Shown here piece after piece: positions 1 through 6,227 of a stretch of DNA of 21,921 nucleotides. A model generated the notes under the pieces. The model was given only the letters and a program-made list of their open reading frames with translations, searched no databases and was not told the origin of the DNA. The translations under genes were made by a program, and so were the position numbers. This DNA comes from Ruminococcus sp. UBA3800 (GTDB lineage: Bacteria > Bacillota > Clostridia > Oscillospirales > Ruminococcaceae), in the NCBI GenBank assembly GCA_002368715.1, contig DFEO01000140.1, forward strand, positions 1-21,921. Direction: 5' to 3'. Position 1 is the first letter of the stretch. The number at the start of each line of letters is the position of its first letter.

Positions 1-24
1 GGTTGTGCGGTGTTGCCTTAATAA

Positions 25-582
25 TTATCCGTTTACCGTCATCTGTGCATCGGTCAGCTGGCAATAGCGATAGCCGTCCTCCATATAGGTATTGAATACT
101 CCCTCAACAATGATCTCGGTGTCTGTCTCGGGATAATCATCGGGGTAAACATAGCTGCCCTTCAGAACGAACTCCATACCCTGTGAACAGCAGGCGGTCG
201 CATCGGCTATCAGTACAGCAAAATAATCCTTTCCGTTATATTCCGTATGAGCAAAGGTGCCCTTTGCCCTCACCGTCTGCCCTTCATAGCTCTCGGGATA
301 GTTGACCATATCATATACCATAGCATAGACCATATTGCTGTCAAGCACAGTGAGGTCTACCAGTTCATCAGGATCATTCTCATGGACAGCCTCCGAAGCG
401 GAGCTCGGGTCATTACCTGCGGCAGAAGTCACAGCGCTGTCATCCTGCGCCGAAGCGGTGACCGAAGCAGCTGTCTGCTTCGGTGCTGTGCTGCTTGATA
501 TAATGCCGTCGATCTTTGAGGTATCTCCGCAGCTGCACAATACTAAAGCCGCAGCAGCGCATACAAAAAGTTTTGATCTCAT
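25..582 (-). CDS. Lipoprotein with Cys-Cys OB-like domain, last gene of the zinc operon
   Basis: 185 aa. The N-terminus is a lipoprotein signal with lipobox LCSC (lipidated Cys 18), followed by a Ser/Thr/Ala-rich linker to about residue 75. The rest (about 85-185) looks like a small beta-barrel: a YEGQTVRAKGTF strand, then a FAVLIADATACC segment with adjacent Cys 131-132, then IIVEGVF and a Tyr-rich end. The same pattern (P-x-x-Y-x-G-x-T, F-A-V, then Cys-Cys) is seen in the C-terminal domain of the GTPase at 3990-4946. It also resembles what I remember of the DUF1980/YcgQ (TIGR03943) family. The gene starts one base after the znuB stop, with SD AAGGAGG, so it is translationally linked to znuBC. 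Inference: an extracytoplasmic metal-handling or metal-sensing accessory to ZnuABC. Its biochemical role is unknown. Confidence 0.8.
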   Translation of the reverse strand: MRSKLFVCAAAALVLCSCGDTSKIDGIISSSTAPKQTAASVTASAQDDSAVTSAAGNDPSSASEAVHENDPDELVDLTVLDSNMVYAMVYDMVNYPESYEGQTVRAKGTFAHTEYNGKDYFAVLIADATACCSQGMEFVLKGSYVYPDDYPETDTEIIVEGVFNTYMEDGYRYCQLTDAQMTVNG

Positions 583-583
583 T

Positions 584-1516
584 TTATGACCTCCTTATTA
601 TCGGTGATACAAGGCTGAAAAGCGCAAATACTATTATGTCGGCAGCGACGATAGTTGAGCCGACGGGTGTTGAGAACAATATGGATGATAATATCCCGGA
701 GCCTGCACACAGAACAGAGATCACCGCAGAGCAGATTATTACTCCACGGAAGCTCCTGAAAAGCCTCATGGCTGCAAGTGCAGGAAAAATGATAAGCGCA
801 GATATGAGCAGTGAGCCGACAAGGTTCATCGCCAGCACAATGATAAGTGCGGTAACAACGGCGATAAGCAGATTGTAGGCGCTCGCTTTAACACCCGTTG
901 CCCTTACGAATGTCTCATCGAATGTCACTGAGAATATTTTGTTGTAAAACAGGATATATGTCAGGATAACGATGACAGACATATAAATGCACAGCTTTAC
1001 ATCTTCGGGCTTGAGGGTAAGTATCGAGGTCGAACCGAACAGCGTGCTGCATACATCGCCCGAAATATTAGTACCCGAAGGATAACGGTTCATAAGCAGA
1101 TAACCGATCGCAAGTGAACCTACCGAGATCATTGCAACTGCCGCATCTCCCTTTATCTTTGTGTTCTGACCTGTTCGCAGAAGCAGGATGGCACACAGCA
1201 AAGTTACCGGCAGAACGATCACCATATTATTCATCTCTGCTATATAGGTTACGATCTTCTGCATTCCCGGGCTGAGACTTTCGGAGCCTGAGAAGGATGC
1301 GATAGTCTCTTTTATGATAACAGGCAGCGTAGCAGCAAACGACATAGCACCGAATGCAACGTGAGACAGACCGTCACCAATGAAAGAAAAACGCTTTAAC
1401 ACAAGTGTTACGCCCAATAATGATGAACATAATGCGATAAGGATACCAACTATAAAGGCGTATCTGACAAACGGATATTCAAAATACATCCGAAGCTTTT
1501 CAATATTCTCAGCCAT
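584..1516 (-). CDS. znuB: Zinc ABC transporter permease ZnuB
   Basis: 310 aa, a hydrophobic protein of the ABC-3 metal permease family (ZnuB/AdcB/MntB) with about eight or nine membrane segments. Family features visible are GDGLSHVAFGAM near residue 47, the loop that contacts the ATPase, and the conserved VGSLLISALIIFPALAAMRL stretch. An upstream extension to 1735 is open, but it reads through znuC in another frame. The start MAENIEKL at 1516 is preferred because it follows a GGTGG/GGAAAGG-type SD and overlaps the znuC stop by 8 bases, which is typical of translational coupling. It forms the membrane channel for zinc, or possibly manganese, with ZnuA and ZnuC. Zinc is favoured by the His-rich ZnuA and the CobW neighbours. 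Confidence 0.93.
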   Translation of the reverse strand: MAENIEKLRMYFEYPFVRYAFIVGILIALCSSLLGVTLVLKRFSFIGDGLSHVAFGAMSFAATLPVIIKETIASFSGSESLSPGMQKIVTYIAEMNNMVIVLPVTLLCAILLLRTGQNTKIKGDAAVAMISVGSLAIGYLLMNRYPSGTNISGDVCSTLFGSTSILTLKPEDVKLCIYMSVIVILTYILFYNKIFSVTFDETFVRATGVKASAYNLLIAVVTALIIVLAMNLVGSLLISALIIFPALAAMRLFRSFRGVIICSAVISVLCAGSGILSSILFSTPVGSTIVAADIIVFALFSLVSPIIRRS

Positions 1517-2228
1517 TTTCTTCCACCGACCTTTCCAAGAATATTTTTCCCGTATGGCTTGTGATGTAGTCTGCTGTTTTTCCGAAAAACAGCTGCTTAT
1601 GGCTGCCGATATGAAGGATATGAGATGCATACCTGACAGCTGCAGCAACATCATGTGACACCATGATGATAGTGGTGCCCTCACGGTTAAGCTTTGCGAT
1701 AAGCTCATAGAGGTCGTTCTGTGCTTTAGGGTCAAGGCCTGTCACAGGCTCATCCAGCAGGAGCATTTTTCTTGTGGCACACAAGGCTCTTGCCAGCAGC
1801 ACTCTCTGCTGCTGACCGCCTGAAAGCTCACGATAGCATCGCTTTGCCAGATCATCTATTTCGAGCTGTTTCATAGTGCTTTCGGCAAGCTCTTTCTCCT
1901 TTTTATTATAGAAAGGGCGCAGTCCGCATTTTGCAAGACAACCCGACCGCACTATCTCACGGACAGAAGCAGGAAAATCCTTCTGCACAACTGTCTGCTG
2001 CGGCAGATAGCCTATCTCGTTCTTTTTGATATCTTTGCCCCACTCGATCTGTCCGCTTATCTGCGGCTTCAGCCCCAGGATCGCTTTTATCAGAGTACTC
2101 TTGCCCGAGCCGTTCTCTCCGAGGATACAAAGATAATCCCCCTCACTTATAGTAAAATCGAGTTTTTCCGCAACTATACTTCCCTCATATCCAAGCGAAG
2201 CATTTATGCACTTCATCTGCACTGCCAT
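1509..2228 (-). CDS. znuC: Zinc ABC transporter ATPase ZnuC
   Basis: 239 aa, a complete ABC ATPase. Walker A is GENGSGKST (37-45), the Q-loop is at LPQQ (75-78), the signature is LSGGQQQR (135-142), Walker B is MLLLDEP (155-161), and the H-switch is MVSHDV near 193. The length and motifs fit the ZnuC/AdcC subfamily, which powers metal import through ZnuB. SD AAGGAG lies at a good distance upstream of the ATG. It sits 61 bases downstream of znuA and overlaps znuB by 8 bases, so the three form one operon. Confidence 0.95.
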   Translation of the reverse strand: MAVQMKCINASLGYEGSIVAEKLDFTISEGDYLCILGENGSGKSTLIKAILGLKPQISGQIEWGKDIKKNEIGYLPQQTVVQKDFPASVREIVRSGCLAKCGLRPFYNKKEKELAESTMKQLEIDDLAKRCYRELSGGQQQRVLLARALCATRKMLLLDEPVTGLDPKAQNDLYELIAKLNREGTTIIMVSHDVAAAVRYASHILHIGSHKQLFFGKTADYITSHTGKIFLERSVEENG

Positions 2229-2289
2229 CAGTTTTACACTCCTTAGTACAAAAGATTTACCGGTACCATTTAATCATCCGTGCCGAACC

Positions 2290-3339
2290 TCATTTAAGAA
2301 CATCTGCAAGAACATCATAGTTTTCCTGCATAACAGAGAGGTAGCTTGCACCGTTTGCGATATCATCCTTTGATACCGACTGGAGAGAATCGAGCTCGGC
2401 AATGTCAACGCTCTTTCCCGATGTGCTGATTATTGTATTTGCTATATCCTTGCCGGAGTTTTCAAGTGTGAAGATAGTCTTGCAGTCAAGCTCATTCACC
2501 TTATCAGAGAGGAATGCGATGGTCTCAAAGCTTGCCTCTGTTTCGGCAGAGCAGCCTATGAAAGCAGCGTAGTAGTCAAGACCGTAATCATCAACAAAAT
2601 AACGGAATGGGAATCTGTCGGCGAACACAAGAGTCTTTACGGAAGATGCGTCAACAAGCGTTTGAAAGCTGTTATCAAGTTCAGTGAGCTTTGCGGCATA
2701 GCTGTCAAGGTTAGCCTTGTAATCATCTGCGTTTGCAGGATCAATGGCAGCGATCTTGTTCTCGATCTCAGCACAGAGAACTTTTGCATTTTTCAGAGAG
2801 AGCCAGACGTGTTCGTCGTATTCTTCTTCGCCCTCTTCATGCTCGTGCTCTTCTTCGTGCTCGTCTTCATCCTCATCATCGTGATCGTGCTCATGCTCAT
2901 CCTCCTGCATACCCTCTTTGAGCTCCTCTACCTTGGCGGAATCACCGAGAACGTCCATAAGATTTATGACCTTCATATCCTTGTTTTGTGCATCTGCAAG
3001 TGCGTCTTCTACCCATTCATCAGACTCACCGCCGACATATACGAACAGGTCGCAGGTGGATATCTTCATCATATCATCAGCAGTCGGCTGATAGCTGTGC
3101 AGATCAACACCGTTATCAAGAAGATAGGTGATATCCACATTGTCAGCATGGTCGCCAAGGATCTCCTTGACCCAATCATACTCAGGGAATATAGTGCATA
3201 CTACACTGAAAGACTCCGATCCTGATCTATCAGCAGCCTTTGAGCCTGATCCTGACCGGCTGCCTGAAGAACAACCTGTCACTCCGATAATAGACATAGC
3301 TAATGTAAGGGCATAAACACCGAATTTTTTCTTAAACAT
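2290..3339 (-). CDS. znuA: Zinc-binding lipoprotein ZnuA (ABC substrate-binding protein)
   Basis: 349 aa from the ATG at 3339, which follows SD GGAGG; an upstream in-frame start at 3375 would put the SD inside the coding region. Lipobox VTGC gives lipidated Cys 23. It is a cluster A-I metal-binding protein: VDLHSYQP (His 81), then a His/Glu/Asp-rich loop (about 146-176) characteristic of zinc binders, then DEHVWLS (His 177). The third usual ligand region, normally FHDAFGYF, reads FADRFPFRYF (about 239-248), so the usual His is absent. This variant seems typical of clostridial relatives and may change the coordination. It captures zinc outside the membrane and delivers it to ZnuBC. An upstream leader of about 130 bases holds a promoter and a hairpin. 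Confidence 0.93.
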   Translation of the reverse strand: MFKKKFGVYALTLAMSIIGVTGCSSGSRSGSGSKAADRSGSESFSVVCTIFPEYDWVKEILGDHADNVDITYLLDNGVDLHSYQPTADDMMKISTCDLFVYVGGESDEWVEDALADAQNKDMKVINLMDVLGDSAKVEELKEGMQEDEHEHDHDDEDEDEHEEEHEHEEGEEEYDEHVWLSLKNAKVLCAEIENKIAAIDPANADDYKANLDSYAAKLTELDNSFQTLVDASSVKTLVFADRFPFRYFVDDYGLDYYAAFIGCSAETEASFETIAFLSDKVNELDCKTIFTLENSGKDIANTIISTSGKSVDIAELDSLQSVSKDDIANGASYLSVMQENYDVLADVLK

Positions 3340-3385
3340 AAAAACAGAACCTCCGTATAAAAATATTGACAACATAACTAAACAA

Positions 3386-3419
3386 GGTGTATCTATATCC
3401 GGCAGGACCGGAACACACC
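3386..3419 (-). other. Hairpin in the znuA leader RNA
   Basis: Arms TCCGG (3398-3402) and CCGGA (3408-3412) enclose a 5-base loop. Outer arms GGTGT (3386-3390) and ACACC (3415-3419) can add a second stem across an internal loop. No U-run follows, so it is not a simple terminator. It could be an RNA processing or stability element between the small membrane protein gene and znuA. Confidence 0.4.
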
Positions 3420-3443
3420 CTGCATTCTTACAAAACGAAACAG

Positions 3444-3455
3444 TTAACCTGTAAA
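3444..3455 (-). promoter_or_regulatory. AdcR-like operator candidate
   Basis: TTAACCTGTAAA on the plus strand matches 10 of 12 positions of the streptococcal zinc-repressor AdcR motif TTAACYRGTTAA, and lies within a short imperfect dyad (ACAG...CTGT). It is downstream of the znuA promoter candidate, where a repressor could block transcription. No adcR or zur gene lies in the window, and clostridia more often use a Fur-family Zur, so this is only a candidate. Confidence 0.25.
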
Positions 3456-3471
3456 AAGTGATCCAGGCATA

Positions 3472-3499
3472 ACTATCCCATAGAAGATAATGCTGTCAA
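3472..3499 (-). promoter_or_regulatory. Promoter candidate for znuACB
   Basis: On the minus strand TTGACA (3499-3494) is followed after 16 bases by GATAGT (3477-3472), a perfect -35 box and a 4/6 -10 box. It would start a transcript about 130 bases ahead of znuA, just after the stop of the small membrane protein gene. Confidence 0.5.
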
Positions 3500-3502
3500 T
3501 AT

Positions 3503-3805
3503 TTAATTCAGAAGTTCCACTTTAAGAGATATCAAAGTTGTGTGTTCAGAGAGATGCTTTATAACGATACAGCAAAGCGACGCAGCAGCACAGAGCGCCG
3601 GTATAAACTTCGGCATCCCTGCAGCAGCAGTCGCAAGAGTACGCAGTGTATTCTGGCACTGTGCGATCTCCATACAAACAGAACAGTCCACACCGGTACA
3701 TTCATGGTCGGCGTGGATGATAATAAAAGCGGATGAACAGAATATGACAAGGCTGAATACAACAAGCACTATCCAAGATACCGCTCTGATCCTGCTTTTA
3801 TTCAT
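3503..3805 (-). CDS. Small membrane protein with His/Cys motif, zinc-operon associated
   Basis: 100 aa. One hydrophobic segment (about 9-30) is followed at once by HADHECTGVDCSVCMEIAQC (31-50), which holds two His and four Cys. After an amphipathic stretch comes a second hydrophobic segment (about 66-84) and a short polar tail. With both ends inside, the His/Cys loop would face outwards, which suits metal or thiol chemistry at the membrane surface. Start ATG at 3805 follows a GAGGTGAG SD. It sits between the two GTPase genes and znuA, on the same strand. I recall similar small proteins beside clostridial zinc uptake genes but know no assigned function. The coordination chemistry is inferred only from residue spacing. 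Confidence 0.72.
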   Translation of the reverse strand: MNKSRIRAVSWIVLVVFSLVIFCSSAFIIIHADHECTGVDCSVCMEIAQCQNTLRTLATAAAGMPKFIPALCAAASLCCIVIKHLSEHTTLISLKVELLN

Positions 3806-3858
3806 TTCTGCTCACCTCGTTTCACTTGCATCTGTCGCATATTCCGTTTTTAAAGCAC

Positions 3859-3938
3859 CAGACTGATCTCCGGTCTGACATAGCATAGCCGATAACAAGT
3901 GAGCGACCGGCAACAAGCTATACAAGCAAATCAGTCTG
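3859..3938 (-). repeat. Inverted repeat in the leader of the small membrane protein gene
   Basis: CAGACTGAT (3859-3867) is the exact reverse complement of ATCAGTCTG (3930-3938). A competing short hairpin is CAGAC (3859-3863) with GTCTG (3873-3877). There is no U-run. It lies in the 184-base gap between the second GTPase gene and the small membrane protein gene, and may separate their expression. Confidence 0.35.
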
Positions 3939-3958
3939 TTCATCGAACATTTTATATT

Positions 3959-3976
3959 TGTTATGCATGTTATGCA
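3959..3976. repeat. Perfect tandem 9-bp repeat TGTTATGCA x2
   Basis: TGTTATGCA occurs twice head to tail just downstream of the second GTPase gene. Such a tandem pair could be a binding site for a regulator controlling the downstream gene. No known motif is recognised. Confidence 0.4.
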
Positions 3977-3989
3977 GGCAGCACCCTTA

Positions 3990-4946
3990 TCAATAAAAAG
4001 TAGCGACCTCCTGCAAAGGCGGTTCTGCCGGCGCAATGGTCTCAACATTGAGCACAGGGCCTGCACTCTTATACATCTTGTGTTTGCGGACGTTTATCTT
4101 TCCTGTGACCATGAACCACTTTGGCGACGGCAGGTCGGGTCTGCCGTTTTTGTTTTCAGCGACCAGCCAGCAATACTGGATATCCTCCACGCAGCAGGTC
4201 ATTATCTTTCTGCCGACAGCAAAGGTGTTCTTCGGGAAATTAGGTCCGCAGGCAGCCATGACCCTGAAAGTCATAGTCTTGCCGTTATACTTGTCGGGCT
4301 CCTCCATAGCATCTCTGTACCAGAGAGCAAAATCTCTGTCCTCGATAACGATATGCTCAGCCTCAACATCAAACGGGAGCGGGTCCTCTATATCATCATA
4401 CGCAACGTTCCCGTCAGTGAATTCATAAGCGATATCGGTCCTCCTGCTGACACCCCTGACTATCTGATGAAACTGCATCTTGTCAAAGGATGGGTCAAAC
4501 CTGTTGAACACGACAAGCTCGCACACATTGAGCTTGTCCACAACAAGGCTGCGCATATTCTGATTATACTGTAAAAATGTCGTGGCATCCGCAAAGAACA
4601 TGATCTGATAAACAGCCCATCCTTCGGGCATTGCGTTAAAAAAGTCCTGAACATTCCACATTCCGTTATACTCTACAACTGCCCTTTCACAGTTGTATTT
4701 CTTGCAGACAGCTGCAAGGTTCTGCTCATTGAGCTCAGACTTATCCTCGATGACGTGCATAAAAATATTATGCTCTTCAAAGTTTTTAGTGTCATACTCA
4801 TCAAGACCCTCCTCACACACAAGCAGGAGAGTTCTGTCGCCGTTTACAAACCTTCCGTCCTCGAGGGTCTCTTTTATAAATCTGGTCTTTCCGCCTTCAA
4901 GAAAGCCTATGAACATATATACAGGGAATTGTTCCTGCTGCGGCAT
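3990..4946 (-). CDS. CobW-like G3E GTPase lacking CxCC, with C-terminal CC-OB-like domain
   Basis: 318 aa. The N-terminal G3E-type P-loop is GFLEGGKT (14-21), in the same setting as the CobW P-loop GFLGAGKTT but with Glu-Gly in place of Gly-Ala. The NRFD stretch (near 148) looks like the guanine-specificity motif. The CxCC metal-transfer motif of COG0523 proteins is missing; the corresponding region reads VVEYNGMW. Instead of the usual CobW C-terminal domain, residues about 205-305 form an OB-like module with P-x-x-Y-N-G-K-T, F-A-V and a Cys-Cys pair at 251-252, followed by a third Cys in QYC. The same module appears in the lipoprotein at 25-582. It lies 18 bases after the classical CobW gene. 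Probable role: nucleotide-dependent metal chaperone or its partner in zinc allocation; the client protein is unknown. Confidence 0.82.
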   Translation of the reverse strand: MPQQEQFPVYMFIGFLEGGKTRFIKETLEDGRFVNGDRTLLLVCEEGLDEYDTKNFEEHNIFMHVIEDKSELNEQNLAAVCKKYNCERAVVEYNGMWNVQDFFNAMPEGWAVYQIMFFADATTFLQYNQNMRSLVVDKLNVCELVVFNRFDPSFDKMQFHQIVRGVSRRTDIAYEFTDGNVAYDDIEDPLPFDVEAEHIVIEDRDFALWYRDAMEEPDKYNGKTMTFRVMAACGPNFPKNTFAVGRKIMTCCVEDIQYCWLVAENKNGRPDLPSPKWFMVTGKINVRKHKMYKSAGPVLNVETIAPAEPPLQEVATFY

Positions 4947-4964
4947 CTGCGACAGCCCCTTTCT

Positions 4965-6089
4965 TTATTTAGCAGCAAACAGCTCTTCTATCGCTGCTTC
5001 ATTGATCTTCGAGCCGATGACACAGAGCCTGCCTGTTGTTCCGGCGCTTCCGTGACGAACATCGGGGTCTCCGGGAACATAGTCAAAGTGTATCCACTCG
5101 CCGTTCTTGCCTGCAACTATTCCCTTTGCTCTGAGGATAACACCATATTTCTCCTCATCCTGCAAAGCCTCCAGCGCAGCCTTTATCTCATCCTCGCTGT
5201 ATGGGTCAGCGGTCTCCCTGCCCCAGCTTGTGAACACCTCATCGGCGTGGTGGTGATGATGATCGTGATCGTGGTCATGATGATGTTCGTGCTCATCATG
5301 GTCATGGTGATGTTCGTGGTCATGGCATCCACAGGTGCAGCCCTCGGGATGCTCGTGTTCGTCGTGGTCATGGTGATGATGATGCTCATGCTCTTCATGG
5401 TCGTGATGATGTTCATGCTCATCATGGTCATGGTGGTGGTGATGATCGTGCTTCTTAGCCTCCTCAAGCAGAGCCTTCAGCTCATCATCAAGAGTGTTCT
5501 TCTGTGTCATAGCCTCGATAAGCTGAACACCTGTAAGCTGATCCCACTCGGTAGTAACGATCGGTGCCTTAGCATTGCACTTTCTAAGAAGAGCGATGCA
5601 CTCATCCAGCTTCTCCTGGGACAGTCCCTGAGTATGGCTGAGGATAAGGCAGCTTGCATAGGTTATCTGGTTGTCAAAGAACTCTCCGAAATTCTTCTGA
5701 TACATCTTGCACTTCTTTGCATCGACCACTGTCGTGAAGCCGTCAAGCTCGACATCGTGAGCGTCAATACTCTCGACCGCCCTGATAACGTCACTGAGCT
5801 TTCCGACGCCGGAGGGCTCGATAAGGATCCTGTCGGGCTTATACTGCTCGAGCACCTGAACGAGAGCCTTGCCGAAATCTCCCACAAGACTGCAGCAGAT
5901 ACAGCCCTGGTTCATCTCGGTTATCTGGACACCTGCGTCCTGCAAAAAGCCGCTGTCTATGCCTATCTGACCGAACTCGTTCTCGATAAGAACGAGCTTT
6001 TCGTTCACATAGCCCTCAGCAATGAGCTTTTTGATAAGGGTAGTCTTCCCTGCCCCAAGAAAGCCCGAAAAAATGGTTATCTTAGTCAT
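4965..6089 (-). CDS. Zinc-chaperone type CobW/COG0523 GTPase with very His-rich loop
   Basis: 374 aa. G3E GTPase with P-loop GFLGAGKTT (9-17), NEFG (37-40) and the metal-transfer motif GCICC (62-66). An ESIDAHD segment and a LSHTQG stretch in place of the usual NKxD follow. Residues about 213-282 are almost entirely His, Asp and Glu, with roughly 38 His, built from repeats resembling HHDHDEHEH and interrupted once by CTCGC. The CobW C-terminal domain follows (GVILRAKGIVAGKNGEWIHF onward). The start ATG at 6089 is preferred over the in-frame GTG at 6098, since it matches the family N-terminus and lies 8 bases after AGAAAGAAG. COG0523 proteins such as ZagA/ZNG1 insert zinc into client enzymes using GTP. 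The position upstream of znuACB supports zinc as the metal. Confidence 0.92.
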   Translation of the reverse strand: MTKITIFSGFLGAGKTTLIKKLIAEGYVNEKLVLIENEFGQIGIDSGFLQDAGVQITEMNQGCICCSLVGDFGKALVQVLEQYKPDRILIEPSGVGKLSDVIRAVESIDAHDVELDGFTTVVDAKKCKMYQKNFGEFFDNQITYASCLILSHTQGLSQEKLDECIALLRKCNAKAPIVTTEWDQLTGVQLIEAMTQKNTLDDELKALLEEAKKHDHHHHHDHDEHEHHHDHEEHEHHHHHDHDEHEHPEGCTCGCHDHEHHHDHDEHEHHHDHDHDHHHHHADEVFTSWGRETADPYSEDEIKAALEALQDEEKYGVILRAKGIVAGKNGEWIHFDYVPGDPDVRHGSAGTTGRLCVIGSKINEAAIEELFAAK

Positions 6090-6136
6090 ATAAAACACTT
6101 CTTTCTAAAAATTGATCTTTTTCACTCTGAAACTTT

Positions 6137-6165
6137 ATTATAACACCATTTAATAAAAATTGCAA
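6137..6165 (-). promoter_or_regulatory. Promoter of the CobW GTPase operon
   Basis: Minus strand TTGCAA (6165-6160), 17-base spacer, TATAAT (6142-6137), with a TG-n extended -10. It would start about 40 bases upstream of the GTPase gene. No clear Zur-type palindrome overlaps it by eye. Confidence 0.7.
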
Positions 6166-6191
6166 GGGTGACTCGTTAATATTTTATGACA

Positions 6192-6219
6192 TAAAAAAGC
6201 TGCCGGAAGCCGACAGCTT
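6192..6219 (-). terminator. Intrinsic terminator after the FN3/SleB-like gene
   Basis: Minus-strand RNA forms AAGCUGUCGG-CUU-CCGGCAGCUU, a 10-bp stem with one U-G pair, at 6197-6219, followed by a U tract (6198-6192). It insulates the cell wall hydrolase gene from the zinc island promoter. Confidence 0.85.
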
Positions 6220-6227
6220 GTTTTTTA

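Larger units (their letters stand above)
3361..3504 (-). repeat. 11-bp inverted repeat flanking the znuA leader
   Basis: AAATATTGACA at 3361-3371 is the exact reverse complement of TGTCAATATTT at 3494-3504. On the minus strand the 3494-3504 arm contains the TTGACA -35 box, and the other arm lies just before the znuA SD. The arms are 122 bp apart, so they may be two operator sites in opposite orientation or the base of a long hairpin. Confidence 0.6.

Noticed and set aside
584..1735. 383-codon version of ZnuB starting inside znuC
   Set aside because: The extra 73 residues are out-of-frame znuC sequence; the ATG at 1516 has its own SD and family-like N-terminus.
2662..3225. Plus-strand open frame of 187 codons opposite znuA
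   Set aside because: It is hydrophobic only because it is antisense to the Glu/His-rich loop, and no SD precedes it.
3806..3989. A Zur box upstream of the small membrane protein gene or the GTPase genes
   Set aside because: No palindrome resembling the Bacillus Zur consensus could be seen there or at 6099-6190.
3812..4066. Minus-strand open frame of 84 codons between the second GTPase and the small membrane protein
   Set aside because: It overlaps the GTPase 3' end, has no good SD and an unnatural composition, and no family resemblance.
5240..5460. Repetitive DNA that could suggest a CRISPR array or minisatellite
   Set aside because: No regular repeat-spacer spacing; it encodes the His/Asp/Glu loop in frame.
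4755..6143. Long plus-strand open frame of 462 codons opposite the CobW GTPase
   Set aside because: It is the complement of the His-rich repeat, which reads as Met/Val repeats in this frame. It has no SD and the minus-strand protein shows full family motifs.
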